A DNA stretch of 64,000 nt from Caenorhabditis remanei (GCF_010183535.1 NC_071330.1:14427717-14491716); one strand, 5' to 3'; positions 42,801-54,960 are shown, counted from the first letter of the stretch. Notes: a model not told the origin generated them from the letters alone. Translations and numbers: made by a program.

Positions 42801-44923
42801 TTATGTTCTATATCCAAGAAGATAAAAAATAGGCTGCGTGGTTTTTGTTATCGCATCATCACACACCACATATCCATCGAACGTGAAATGACCAGGACCT
42901 AAGCTACCATCATCCATCTTGGAGTATCTCACGGCGATATGCTCCTTACTTTGTGCCACAGCAAAGATAAACGCAGCGACACTATGTCCCAACCGCGCTA
43001 TATTGTCTACCTCCATGTATCTCCTGACCATTGACCAGTGGTTAAAATTGAAGGCGTCAAGCACTTTAGCCCTTTTGTTCCATACAGGCACGATTTCTTT
43101 CAGCCACACGTACTCATTTTGTTTTCTTGGCTTTTTTGAGTTGTGGTAGATCATGATAACGAATCCGTTTCTTTCGGAAATCACGGCTCGTGTATTTCTG
43201 GTGAGCTCAGCCAGAGTATAGATGTGTCCACTGTTTACAACGACCGCGTAGAATTTGCAGCTGAAATTAGAAAATGGAAAAAAAACCAGTCAGACTGCGC
43301 TTACTTTGTCATGATGGACTCAATTCCCGCCCATATTTTATTCACTTTTGCTTCCTTAGTGGAGAGTGACTTTTTGTCATGAACCTCATTCATCAATTGC
43401 TCTATTCCGTCGGGCCAAAAGTATTCTTTTGTCTGAAAAAAGGTCAAGACTATTTGAATGGGATGTCTTGTGTCCTACCAAATAATCCTCTTCCCACTCC
43501 TTAAGCATCTCCTTGTACCTCGCAGTTTTTTCAAGTATCTTAGTGATACCATGTTGTCCAACCTTTGGAAAAAGCGCTGATGCGTAGATTTCGAGGAATA
43601 GTGCCTCCGCCAACACACTATCCAGAATCTCCTTCCACTTGTTAAAAGTGTCCCTGCTCTTCAAATAATCCCCCTTCATTGCCCATTTCAGCGGGTTAGT
43701 CGACTCCTGTTCCAGTTTAGTCATTATCTCATAAACTAGATTCTGCGGGTCACTCTTCTTATAGTTCGCCTCAAACTTTTCTATGGAATCCGTCGACAAA
43801 TCGTTCAGAGTGTCTTGCATATACTTGTAAAGAGTGGATATGGCGACGGTGTACTTCTGTTAGAAAAAATGCTGTAACAGAAATTGATTGGAACTTACAT
43901 CATAGAAGTTTTGCTCAACAACAAAAGATTTCAGATCGTCGAAATGGGTAGTCATTTTTTGGGAGAGCTGGAATTGGTTAAATTAAAGTGACTCTTGAAC
44001 AGGGCTGGGCAAACTATTTGTTTGATTAGTTGAATTATTTGAAATGTGTCGTAAAAGTCAAATAAATTGCTTGAAAAAAAATTATTTTAACTTTTTTTTT
44101 AAACAAATAGTTTGACAAAATCAATGTTTGACAAATTTCAATCAAATAAAATTGTTTGAATCTTTGAGAAAAATTTCAAATCTTGGCACGACACGCTACT
44201 TACAACTGCGCTCTACCGAAAACGAGAAAAATTACGTGCAAAATTGAGAGAGGCAGAGAAAAAGAGATATTTTTCAAGGGCGTTTCAGTGGAGCGCAGTT
44301 GTAAGAATTGTGCCGAGGTAATAATTTTTGGTCAAATAAATTGCTTGAAAAAAAATTTCAAACATATTTCGGTTAAACAATTTATTTGACCACTCAAACA
44401 ATGCCCATCCCTGTTCTTGAACACAAAACTGCATTTACTCACAGCCGATAGCTGCATACTCAGTTCCTTGATCTCTCTCAGCACTGGATCCTCCTTCTTC
44501 TCCTCAAAATGCTCGATGATATCCTTCACAAACCCAGCGACTGTCCCAATTGGTCCAAGATACTTGCCCATTATATCCGACGCAAACTTTCCAACTTCCA
44601 CCATTTTCTTTACAACGTCAATCACATCTTTGGTAAGTTTCACGCGGTCTTCATGATCTCCACGAGGTGCCGTTAGGGAGGCGTAATGTTCTGAAAAATA
44701 GATGGTCTGTTTGAATATTTTCAGTTTGGTAGCTTACGTGGCATGACTTTTGGTTGTATCATTTCTTCCAGTTCTTCTGAAAATATCGATATTTCTATAT
44801 CATACCAAATTTGGAGAACTTACCTAGTGTCTGGCGACTAATAAAATCTCCCTGTTCCAGAGCGATATCCATAATTGTTGTCACGAAATGAGACATCTCG
44901 GTTTGACCCACCGAGTCCGTCAT
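42801..44923 (-). CDS. Seven-exon alpha-helical protein of unknown function
   Basis: Minus-strand exons 44923-44824, 44776-44738, 44690-44443, 43967-43899, 43856-43479, 43432-43305 and 43260-42801; 473 aa with every phase consistent. It starts MTDSVGQTEMSHFVTTIMD. A glycine-rich hydrophobic helix (YLGPIGTVAGFVKDII) is followed by charged helices (EHFEEKKEDPVLREIKELS), the stretch HFDDLKSFVVEQNFYD, and an alpha-helical middle (MQDTLNDLSTDSIEKF, LEQESTNPLKWAMK). The C-terminal half is more globular (CKFYAVVVNSGHIYTL, DGSLGPGHFTFDGYVV). No signal peptide is evident. It recalls a nematode-expanded paralogue family, but I cannot name it or give a function. Intron 3 carries a 414-bp hAT-like element. 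Confidence 0.78.
44000..44413. mobile_element. hAT-like element in an intron, 414 bp
   Basis: Ends CAGGGCTGGGCAAACTA...AATGCCCATCCCTG, a typical hAT CAGGG tip. Flanks CTCTTGAA and TTCTTGAA (7 of 8). Inner inverted repeats include GGCACGACACGC/GTGCCGAG and TCAAATAAATTGCTTGAAAAAA. No transposase. Confidence 0.85.
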
Positions 44924-45149
44924 TTCGATTCACTAAGAAATAATGATTAAATGGGCCAGGTCACCACCATTTTATACCGGGGAATGATTTTTAGTCTTTT
45001 ATTGATAAGAGACTGATAAGAACTGTTTGTTTCAAAGAGAAACAAGCCAAATGACCTTCGATTCGGAGATAACACCACAATTTATCAGTATGGCAAGAAA
45101 ACACTCGTTTGTTTTATATCAGAGATCAATAAACCAACACACGGATGTA

Positions 45150-46191
45150 CAGGGTGGCGCAGAATTACCCGCACAAGCTATAAGTGCTATACCTAAAAAA
45201 GTAAAAGTCAGAAAACCATGGGAATCAACAAAAAGTTTATTCATGATCATAACAACAATTGTCAGCTAATCTTGTTCCATCCGACCTCCTCTCTTTTCGA
45301 TGACAGCACGAAGACGTCGAGGGTAGGCTTCGATGATTGCACGCAGCAGAGCTGTGCGGAAGTAAAATTTTTTGAAAAGGAAGAAAGAAGAAGGAAGTGA
45401 AATTTTTAAAAAGGAAGAAGGAAGAAGGAAGAAGGAAATAACTTTTTCAAAAGGGAAGAAGGAAGAAGGAAGGAAGAAGGAAGGAAGAAAGAAGTTGGGT
45501 TCCGAACCGGGAAATCGGAAGTTAATTTTGAAAATGACAAATTTGAGGAAACTTTTTTCTAATCATCTCTGAAAACGAATTTTGATGTTGTTTCATACAA
45601 AATTCCGTCAAAAATCCCCAAAATTCTGCCAAAATTCCGTCGAAAATTACAAAATTTTAGTAAACTTTTCAACGGAAGAAGGAACAAGGAAGGAAGAAAA
45701 AAAATTTCAAAAGGGAAGAAGGAAGAAGGAAGAAGGAAGTAAATTTTTCAAAAGGGAAGAAGGAAGAAGGAATAAAAAAGTGAAAAAAGCCCGGAAGAAG
45801 GAAGAAGGAAGTCGAAGGAAGGAGTTCCGCACAGCTCTGGCACGCAGGTAATCTGGCGACTCGGATTTCGCGCTTAATTCTTGTATCTCATGATGGAGTA
45901 AAGCTTTTCCAAAAAACTTTTTTTCACACATATGTAACAAAGGGAGATGTATACGATAATGAAGTTATCTACAAGTTTTCGTTTGATCTACATGCCGAAA
46001 CGGGGAATCTACTTCGCAGGAAGAGCGATGTGGACTCGGCGGTGCCATTTACCTAAAACAAAATCGATTGATCTGAATTTTGGCAGAATGGTAAAAAACT
46101 TAAAAATGAACAAAAATTCAATTAATACGCGCACCGGAATTGCGTCAATCGCTTTGTCAAACGTTTTTGCGGGTAATTCTGCGCCACCCTG
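45150..46191 (-). mobile_element. Mariner-like relic with nested Y element
   Basis: Terminal inverted repeats CAGGGTGGCGCAGAATTACC / GGTAATTCTGCGCCACCCTG flanked by TA (45148-45149 and 46192-46193). On the minus strand, once the nested Y element and one GCACGCAG are removed, a transposase C-terminus reads in frame: ESPDYLRAIIEAYPRRLRAV then IEKRGGRMEQD and a stop. The rest of the transposase is decayed. Related to the Tc1/mariner superfamily; subfamily not assigned. Confidence 0.82.
45347..45839. mobile_element. Family Y MITE with (GGAAGAA) satellite
   Basis: Ends CAGAGCTGTGCGGAAG...TTCCGCACAGCTCTG with exact 8-bp duplication GCACGCAG (45339-45346 and 45840-45847). The interior is GGAAGAAGGAAGAAGG blocks separated by AT-rich spacers. 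It interrupts the mariner-like transposase relic. Confidence 0.92.
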
Positions 46192-46649
46192 TACATATTA
46201 CAGTCAGATTTACGTTGGTTTGTATTTTCGGTCCAAACTTTTCGGAAAAGCTTTTGAAAAAACGTTCTTAGGTAATTTCTGCTGTAGTTTTCAAAAATTA
46301 AGTAAAAAATAATGATTTTTCAAATTTTCCTGAATTGTTTTCTAATTTTGTGCTCAAAAACATTTTCCTGGGGGTCTGTTCTTGAAATACTTGCGGTTTT
46401 CATACAAATTCATGATTTTTGCTCATTGAAACTTAATTTTTCAGACTGTTTTTTAAACATATTTTTTCGACTTTATCGCATCAAATTATCCGAAACTTTT
46501 TTTTGAATATCCGTTACTCTGCTAGATTTTGTCAGTTTGACTCGATGTTTTGCTTAAAAAACTCAAAATTCACCGAACTCGATAGGAAAAATACGTCCCA
46601 TCTGTTAAATTCTCAACTTGTAGCCGATTTTCAGCGTAGTCTACTAGAA

Positions 46650-46670
46650 TGCGCCAAAGGCACGCCAGCT
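46650..46670 (+). promoter_or_regulatory. GC-rich family promoter motif
   Basis: GCGCCAAAGGCACGCCAGCT, about 120 bases upstream of the start at 46781. A longer upstream block is duplicated as an orphan at 42.4-42.7 kb. Confidence 0.5.
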
Positions 46671-46780
46671 CCTTTCCAACTCTGTTAAAACCACGAATCC
46701 CATAAAGCAAGCGTGCTCTTTTTTGTTCCGTCCGCCATTTCTCACCGTCTGCGTCTTTCACTCTCTCCTCTTTTTCCCAC

Positions 46781-49700
46781 ATGGCTCCCCCTCGAGTCCC
46801 CCTTTTCATTCTTGTCATCCCAATGCCTTCTGGGCCATTTGAAAACAAAAATGTGATAATTATCTTTCAATTAATTGTACTAACCTTCACAATTATCTAT
46901 ACCAAATCATCGTGGAGAGAAATCGAAAAATTCCCGAATAACGATGTGTATTTGGACGCGTGCTTCTTCGCTATACTAATTATACTCAGTGTGCTAATTA
47001 TTCTGAAATTTGTGGTGTCTGTGGGCAATTTGAAGACACAAAACACTAAATTGGAACGGTGTCGACGCGATTTGTGGATTGGATTCGGTGGGATTAGTTT
47101 GTGTGGGAATTCGCCTCAATTCGCGAGACTGGTAGTTGGAAATGATCCGCCGGTTAGTTTATTTATATTTTTATTTATTTGGCAGATTGTGAGCAACATT
47201 TTAAGCCTAAAACCAAATTCGTAGCTCTAAAACTGAAGGAGTTACAGATTTTCGAAAAATTTCGAATTTTCTTTTTTTTTCTCAAAAAATAAATCAAGTT
47301 TTTCTTGATTTTTTGCACGTTTACCTACCTTATTTTATTTTTCTCAAATTATTCAATTCCTTACGATCATTTTAGGCATAAAAACACAAAAATCCGTCAG
47401 AAACTCGCCAAGTTACAGATTTTCGAAAATATACGAAAAATCGGATTTCTGATTTCTTTCATATAAGTATAATCATGCCATGGTTTGAACCAAATTGGGT
47501 CCCACCACGAAAACTACAGTACCCTTCTTCCAGTTTAAAGGCGCATACCGTATTTTTGTAATCTCACCGAACCAAGCTATGATTATACTCATACTTGTCA
47601 AAAATCGGGCCGGCCCGGCTCGGCCTGTCGGCCTGTCGGCCCGGCCCGGCCCGGCGGCCCGGATTCAAAAATGGGTACCCATTTTTACCAATTTTTTTTT
47701 GAAATTTTTCGAAAAAAAACAGTAAAAATGCTTTAATTATCATACATATTCACATTTTGATTCAATCTTAAATGTTTATTCGAAAACTATACTTTTTTCA
47801 AAAAATTTCAAAAAATCTCCAAAAATTTCCAAAAAAAGTTCAAAAACTCAAAATGTTTTGAAAAAATGTTTCAAAACGGGCCGAGCGGGCCGGGCCACGG
47901 GCCGGGCCGGGCCGAGATTTTTCCTGATTTCGGCCCGGCCCGGCCCGTGACAAGTATGATTATACTCATTTGAAGCGTCTTGACACGCTGATTCTGAAAA
48001 TATATGTTTTAATTCATTTCTGCTGATCCTGGGTTAAACATAGCTAATTTTGAAAAAATAATCAAAAAAAAATTTCGAAAAAAAAGTTTTCGAAAATCTG
48101 TAACTCGGTCAATTTTTATCCAATTTTCACGATTTTTAGTTCAAAATGTGCAAAATTTCATGAACTTTATAGAAAAGATATAATAATTTTCGCAGGTGAT
48201 CTACTCAATATGCTTCGTTTGCAACATAATCCCGACCCTCCTACTCTTCCTATTCATTCTTCAACACTATCGTGTCTACACTCCAATCGAATCGTCTCGA
48301 GCTCTCAAATTTCGTGGCGTCATTATTTTGGTCCATATGTTGTACGCGGTGGCGGCGCCCCTGATCACTATCTTCGCTTTGAAATATAATGATGAAGATA
48401 CCGTATTCGTCTTACTGTATCTACTGTTTTTTGCTCCGGCGACTCTCGAATTTTTGACAATTTGGAGATTTGGAGTGCGGCTGAGGGATAGGAGTGGACA
48501 TGAGGATGAAAATGGGTGAGTTGGGTCCCACTATTATTTTTCCAGACAAATTCAGTATTTTTTCTATAATTTGAGCTAAAAACCACTCATCTAGCTCAAA
48601 AACTGAAAAAGTTACAGATTTTCGAAACTTTTCGAAACATTTCATTTTACAAAACTTGCTATGTCTGCTCAGCTTTCAGCCAAACTCTCTGAAACTAGTA
48701 TTTTTGAATTCAGCTCCTCAAAACGATTCATTTGAGTATAATCCTGCCTAAGTTGGTTGAAACTACGGTATGCGCCTTTAAACTGGAAGAGGGGTACTGT
48801 AGTTTTCGTGGGGGGACCCAATTTGGTTCACACCATGGCATGATTATACTCATGTGAATGGTCTCAATGAGCTGAATACGAAAATATAGGTTTTCGTTAA
48901 TGTGAATGAAAATCCAGAGAGTTACGGTAGATTTTTCGGATATTTCGAAAATCTGTAACTCGATGAGTTTTTGACGGATTTCTGAGTTTTTTGGCTTAAA
49001 ACAAACGTCACGAATTAAATAATTTAAAAATATTAAAATTCAAAAACATAACTCATGATTAGGCGCTAAAATCAAGTTTAAATTGATTTTTTTGTTGAAA
49101 AATTGAAAACTTCGGAATTTTTCGAAAATCTGTAACTCGATGAGTTTTTGACCCATTTTTGCGTTTTTTGGTTTAAAATGACCGTCAGGAATTTGAAAAA
49201 CTTCCCTAAAACACAATAAGGGGCAAATTTTCACAATTCCAGACCGCCTGAATCGTCTTGTATCCCTTCTCAACCGGAAAACACCCAACAATTCGAGATT
49301 ACGGTACCCAGAGGACCTAGAAGAGCCCTTCTGGAGGTGGTGGTGGTCAATGAGATTCTGAATTCAGATGACGTCAATCCAGAGTGAGAATCTTGAAAAA
49401 AAAAATTTCAAAAAAAATTTTTTCAAAAAATTGTTTCCAAAAATTTCAGCGCCACCGGTCTGGAATGCAATGTATGCATGTTGGAGTATAGTGATACAGT
49501 AATCCCGAGGATATTGATCGGTTGCGGACATACAGTATGCCAGACGTGTATTCAGAAGATGCTGGAAGACCTGAAAACTAGTGGTGAGTGTTGGGTTACT
49601 GTAGTTTTGGAAAATGGTGAATTTCATTTCAGATGGTCGACCAAGCAATCTTCCAAAGAACTATGCGGTTTTGGAGATGATACAAAAAAGGAATATGTGA
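46781..49700 (+). CDS. Multi-pass membrane protein with truncated RING
   Basis: Exons 46781-47152, 48196-48515, 49243-49383, 49450-49583 and 49633-49700; 344 aa, phases agree. Exon 1 has LERCRRDLWIGFGGISLCG. Exon 2 (VIYSICFVCNIIPTLLLF...) ends FAPATLEFLTIWRFG. The linker exon is rich in charged residues. The RING exon keeps CNVC and CGHTVCQTC but ends at KMLEDLKTSG: the final CPFC pair is absent, and the exon is 45 bases shorter than in the sister genes at 9-15 kb. The tail DGRPSNLPKNYAVLEMIQ is intact. Because the loss is in phase, the protein is probably made but cannot form a normal cross-brace RING. A start at 46823 is also possible. Intron 1 contains a W repeat split by an X MITE. Confidence 0.78.
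47590..47958. mobile_element. hAT-like MITE, family X, 369 bp
   Basis: Ends CATACTTGTCAAAAATCGGG...CGTGACAAGTATG with GC-rich inner arms. Exact 8-bp duplication ATTATACT (47582-47589 and 47959-47966). It is inserted in the right arm of a W repeat, so X moved after W. Confidence 0.92.
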
Positions 49701-50070
49701 TTTTTTTGAAATTTTTTAAATAAATTTATTTTTTCTAGATTTCCCATTTTACACGTTATCGATAGACAGTAAAAACACTGAAATTAGACAGCAACTAAAA
49801 AAGAAACAGATTTTCGAAAAATTACGAAAATTTCAGATATTTGAAACTGCTATAAATTGCTTGTTTTTGAGCAAAACCAAATTTAACTTATATTTTTAAA
49901 ATCAGCTCGACAAGACGCTTCGAATGAGTATAATCATGCCCCTATTCGGAGTATAATGAGTCCCACCACGAAAACTACAGTACCCCAGAGGCTGACTACG
50001 GTAGTTTTCGCGTCGAGACCCGATTTTCTTGAAACTTAGGCATGATTATACTCATTTGAAGCGTCTCGGC
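48725..50070. repeat. W repeats in and after the 46.8-49.7 kb gene
   Basis: Quasi-palindromes near 48728-48865 and 49915-50065. Core: GGTATGCGCCTTTAAACTGG and GGTACTGTAGTTTTCGTGG, between arms GTATAATCATGCC and GGCATGATTATAC, themselves flanked by inverted GACGCTTC...GAAGCGTC. Further copies lie near 41820, 47465, 51595, 58035, 61615, 62465 and 63560. They occur mostly in introns of the right-hand genes. Confidence 0.65.
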
Positions 50071-50332
50071 GAGCTGAATTCAAAAATTCAAGTTTCACTG
50101 AGCTTGATTGAAAACAGAGCAGGATATAGCAAGTTTTGTAAAATGACAGTTTTCGAAATGTTTCGAAAATCTGTAACTTTTTTAGTTTTTGAGGTAGACA
50201 GGTGGTTTTTGGCTTAAATGATAGAAGAAATGTTTAATTTGTCTGGAAAATACAATTGACACATTTTGAAATCAAACATTTTCATTAAAAATGGCAAGAT
50301 TTAATAATTATGATTGAAAGCGCATTATGAGA

Positions 50333-52581
50333 TCAATTTTCTTTCTCTACCAACTCCAATATCGCAAAGTTCTTTGGCAACTCTTCCACCAATCCATCTG
50401 CAATAAAAATCAATAAATAATTACAAATAATTAGTCTACCTGGCACACTGGTATCCTTCCGACAAAACGGACAGATCACCTGGTGTTGTTGGGGGTCCAT
50501 AAGGTTTTGAATGCACCCCTGGCATACTGTATGTCCGCATCGAACAAGAATCCGTGGGGTGGTTACTGTAGTGATGGTACTGTATGGTTGTGTGCACACT
50601 TTGCAGTTCAGGTGTACGGTAGGTGGATCCACTTCATTTTCAGTTTTCACTGAATTCTCTGAGGCGGCAATCATACTTGCCATCGTGGTACGTCGACATG
50701 AGGATCCAGCTGGTCTGAAAATAGACATCTGGATTTATGGACACACCGACAGACATACCTTCTGGATTGTTCCGGTTCAGGATCTTCGATTTATTTTGTT
50801 TCGACAATGTTACTATTATGAGGATGGCCATACGCAGGTCTGAAAAAAAAAGGACATCTGGATTTATGGACACACCGACATACCGATAAATGATGGCTCC
50901 GCCCCTCTCCTGTTGCTCATAGACACCGATTCGCTCGCCTTCATCCCTTAACTGAATACCGTACTCACAAATTGCACAGAATTCGGAAATGGCGGCGGAA
51001 AAGAATACGGTATACCACATTGTAACCATAAATATTAATTTGGACGTTTCGAAACCGGAAATGACAAGAAATAGAAGAGAGAGAAGTAGCGAAATGGACA
51101 GCTGGATTCCAGCTATTTTCAACTTAAAGAGATTCGCCTCGTCGCGATTTTTGATTTCGTATTTCGGGAGTTGATCGCAGATGAAAAAGAGGAAGAATGG
51201 GATTGGGGAGAGGTTGAACATGAGGAGAGTCGAGTAGACTACCTGAAAATATTTTTATAAAATAATGGAAGATTTTCCGATGGTTTTGAGCCAAAAATCA
51301 GCCATGTAGCTCTTGAACTGATCGAGTTACAGATTTTCGAAAATTGTCGAAAATTGTTGAAAATTGAAAGTTTATTTCCCTTGTTTTTAGACAGAATTTT
51401 TAAAAAACCAGCGATTTTCCCATTTTATGACATTTTGCTGTTTCCACACTTGATTTTGGCTCTAAAAATTCAAGAATTGGTCAAAAACTGATAACTTTTC
51501 AAAAAAACTATTTTTTAAATAAAAATGATCATATAACATGAAATTCTGCTCCAATCTTGTTGAAACTTGAATTTTTGAACTCACCGCGTCAAGACGCTTC
51601 AAATGAGTATAATCATGCCTAGGTTGGGTCCGAAACTACGGTATGCGCCTTTAAACTGGAAGAGGGGTACTGTAGTTTTCGTGGTGGGACCCAATGGGCA
51701 CTGAAGGTAGCCATGAGTATACTCATATGAAAGGTCTCGATTAGCTGAATAAGAAAATACAGGTTTTTGGGAATTTGGTAAAAAATTCAGGGAGTTACGG
51801 TGGATTTTGGGAAATCAGAGATCTGATTTTTCGAATTTTTTCGAAAATCTGTAACTTGGTCAGTTTTTGACGGATTTTTGTGTTTTTTGGCTTAAAATGA
51901 ACGTCACAAATCGAATAATCCAAAAAATATAAGTAAAATGTGTAAACGCTCAAAAACCAGCAAAAAGTGTTAAAGGGAAAATTGAAACTTTTTTTGGAAA
52001 CGGTTTTTTTTTTCGAAAATCTGTAACTCGGTGGGATTTTGACGGATTTTTGTGTTCTTAGGGTTTAAAAACTGCAGAAATTTTCTATTTATTGTGAGAA
52101 CAGTGTTTTTGACTAAATAAAACGTTTTGAAATAAATTTTTTGCAGTTTTCGTTTAAATAATGTGGCCCAACTCACCCTCAAATCATTCCTCCAAACCAT
52201 AACTACCAATTGTGATATAACCGCACATACCATAATCCCTCCATACCCAAATATCACATTTCGATGCGTTTTTTGTATTTGAGGTGTATTCGTTTGACGG
52301 TCCGCGCATACTGTAGTCAGCCATAGGAACATGATAACAGTTGGGAAAAAGCGGATGAATAGACCAGTGAAATAGGTAAATGGGGGACCGGGGGATGGTT
52401 TAGGGGTCGTTATGTCGAAAAATGGGGGTCTAATCTTCAATAATTCTAGACTTAGAGGTGATTGTGTTGGTGGTGGTGGAGGGTTGGCGTCCGCGTAGTC
52501 TTTGGCATAGTTATAGGCAAGGATTACTGTAGTGACTATACTTATGACTTGGGTAAAGACAAACAGGGCCTTGGTGAACAT
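50333..52581 (-). CDS. Membrane RING-finger protein with a stop in a skippable exon
   Basis: Minus-strand exons 52581-52177, 51242-50884, 50839-50759, 50714-50440 and 50397-50333 (394 aa if uninterrupted). Exon 1 (MFTKALFVFTQVISIV) carries a proline-rich loop (DANPPPPPTQSP, TTPKPSPGPPF) not seen in other members, then HRNVIFGYGGIMVCAV. Exon 2 (VVYSTLLMFNLSPIPFF) completes the membrane part. Exon 3 (81 bases) contains TAA at 50791-50793, where the inverted copy at 57.3 kb has CAA. The RING (CKVC...CGHTVCQGC...CPFC) and tail DGLVEELPKNFAILELVEKE follow intact. Exon 3 starts and ends in phase 2, so skipping it would restore the full frame. Confidence 0.68.
51595..51735. repeat. W repeat in intron 1
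   Basis: One W copy (GTATAATCATGCC, GTATGCGCCTTTAAACTGG, GTACTGTAGTTTTCGTGG) in the first intron of the 50.3-52.6 kb gene. The rest of that intron is AT-rich and otherwise featureless. Confidence 0.6.
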
Positions 52582-53054
52582 ATTGGAAGGGGGAATGAGG
52601 AGGGTTGGGGGCTCCGTGAGCCCCCAGAGAGAAGAGGAGACGCAGGGAGTGAGAGAGAAGAAAAAGAAAAATTGAGAAGAGTGACGTAGAAGCGAGGAGA
52701 AGGGGGAAAGGGGCCAGAAAATGAATGTTGTGAAATGGGGAAGGGAGAAACGTTGAGATCAAAGCACATGTTGGTTTATTCAAAAGCCATTAAAATAAAG
52801 ACGCTTTAAAAAATTTAATATGGAATACTCATCCTATCAAGAATCATTGGGAAGTATTCCAAAAATCGGAAAATTTTGTTATTTTTTGAAAATCTGTATC
52901 TTTCTTAGTTCTGATCTAATTTATGTATTTTAGTGTCTACCGATAGTTCGTATTATGGAAAATGCAGAAAAAATGAAAAAGTTATAGAATTGCGAAAATT
53001 TTCGAAAAACTCAATTTCTACAGAAATTCTGAATTTCGTTGGTTGCAGTTATGA

Positions 53055-53948
53055 GGGTACTTGACAGAGTTGCGCGGAGGTGATTTTTTCTAAAACGGAA
53101 GTCGGAAGTCGGAAGTCGGAAGTAAAATTTCTAAAACGGAAGTCGGAAGTCGGAAGTCGGAAGTAAAATTTCTAATCCGGAAGTCGGAAGTCGGAAGCCG
53201 TAAGTAAGATTTTGAAAACGGAAGTCGGAAGCCGGAAGTCGGAAGTGAAAAAACGCCCGGAAGTCGGAAGTTGGAAGTCGGAAGTCGGAAGTCGGAAGTA
53301 GATTTTTTCGCAAAGATTCAAAAACTCCTAGAAAAAGTTCATAAAATTCGCGAAAATCAGTGGAAAATTAGTTTTTGGCTGAAGAAAAGCCTATTTTCTG
53401 TCCTCTTAGACCATTTTTCCTTGTATTTCTGCAAAATATACTTTTCGGAAATTCCACAATTATGGAATGACAGAAGTCGGAAGTAAACATCCGAAAACGG
53501 AAGTCGGAAGTCGGAAGTAAAATTTTCAAAACGGAAGTCGGAAGTCGGAAGTCGGAATTCCGCGCAACTCTGGTACTTGACTTTAGAACTCGGAAAAATA
53601 GAACTGTGACAAAATAAAACTGTGAAAATATAGAACAGACAAAAATAGAACACTTACCAAGTGGAACAGTGAAAGTGAAAATGTTTGTTGGGCTGATCTA
53701 ATATAATTTTATGCAGTTTTTTGTTGACTATTAAATAGACAAAGACTATACCGCCACGAAATAAGTGTTTAGGGCGATTTTTCTCCTCGAAAATTGATTC
53801 TAATTCTTCTAAAAAGTCAAGAAAGTAAACGCGCTCCAATCGAACTAGAGTTCTATTTTGTAGCAGTTTTATTTTAGTCTGTTCTATATTGTTACAGTTT
53901 TATTTTGTCGCAGTTCTATCTTTCCGAGTTCTAAAATCAAGTACCCCC
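53055..53948. mobile_element. MITE-like element V with nested Y element
   Basis: Terminal inverted repeats GGGTACTTGACTTTAGAACTCGG (left, itself split by a Y element) and the complement of GGGGTACTTGATTTTAGAACTCGG (right, in parts), continuing through AAATAGAACTGTGACAAAAT. Flanks GCAGTTATGA and GCAGTTCAGG suggest a decayed duplication. The interior holds no convincing gene. Confidence 0.65.
53065..53572. mobile_element. Family Y MITE with (GGAAGTC) satellite
   Basis: Ends CAGAGTTGCGCGGAGG...TTCCGCGCAACTCTG with exact 8-bp duplication GTACTTGA (53057-53064 and 53573-53580). The interior is blocks of CGGAAGTCGGAAGTCGGAAG separated by AT-rich spacers. It is inserted in the left terminal repeat of element V. 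Confidence 0.92.
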
Positions 53949-54261
53949 GCAGTTCAGGGGTGATTCGAAGGAGATAGTGATAATATTCAAAAATTAGTCT
54001 GTTTTCAAATTTAAAATCAAATTACAGATATTCGATTGGAAATAAACTCGACACCCCTTGAGTTTGATTTTACCAAACAAATCCAACATTTCTTTCAATA
54101 ATTTGAGCCAATACCCACTTTTCTAACGCGAAAACCGAAAAAGTTACAAATTTTATAAACTTTACGAGATTTTTCATTTTGCGAAACGCATGTCCTAGGT
54201 TTGGTCTCGTTACAAAACTATGGTATCTGATTTTAGTCTTTATAATATCTAGACAAATAAT

Positions 54262-54603
54262 CAGACTTGCAACGGGCCGGGCCGGGCCGGAATGAAAATT
54301 TCTAGGGCCCGGCCCGGCCCGGCCCGGCCCGGCCCGGTGGGCCCGGAAGTTCAGTACTGAAAAAATTCAAATTTTTTTTTCGAAAATTTCCCGATTTTTT
54401 TTGAAAAATATTTCTTAAAAACAATTTTTTGTAGGTTTCGAAGGGTTTTGAAAAATATACTTGAGGAAAAATATGAAAAATTTTCAGAAAATAAATTTTT
54501 GGACAAAAAATTGTAGTGAAAAAAGTTCAAAAATTCAAACCCGGGCCGACCGGGCCGGGCCGGGCGGAGCTTTCTCGGCCCGGCCCGGAATTTTGCAAGT
54601 CTG
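54262..54603. mobile_element. hAT-like MITE, family X, 342 bp
   Basis: Ends CAGACTTGCAACGGGCCGGG...GGAATTTTGCAAGTCTG. Exact 8-bp duplication CAAATAAT (54254-54261 and 54604-54611). A run of GGCCC/CCGGG units sits inside each arm. Confidence 0.92.
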
Positions 54604-54639
54604 CAAATAATATGCGACTTATTATTTACAGTACCGTGT

Positions 54640-54960
54640 AAAATACAATTAGACCTTTTTCAGTTAAAGATAACCAATTTTGAGAAGGTGTTACGGTATC
54701 CCTGATTGTCCCACAAAGTAAAGTTTTTAATGAATCATACAGAAAAAAGTAGAACTCCATTTTTGTAGTTGACACTTTTTTTGTACGGACACTCCCTAGG
54801 AAGTTATGGTCATTTTTAGGGAACAGCTCAAAAATCAGTCAATTTTGCACTGGACGATTTGAGGGAGAAATTATTTCGACGATATGTAACTTGCTAGGGA
54901 GTGTCCGTACAAAAAAGTTGTCAACTACAAAAATTGAGATCTAACTTTGTTCTTAATAGT
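54640..54960. repeat. U repeat, complete palindrome
   Basis: Arms with GTAGAACTCCATTTTTGTAG and its inverted partner (CTACAAAAATTGAGATC) around a centre containing CACTGGACGATTTGAGGGAG. Same structure as the copy at 16310-16640. Confidence 0.55.

Noticed and set aside
44183..44389. Frame inside the hAT-like element in the 42.8-44.9 kb gene
   Set aside because: Short, spans inner inverted repeats and shows no transposase motif.
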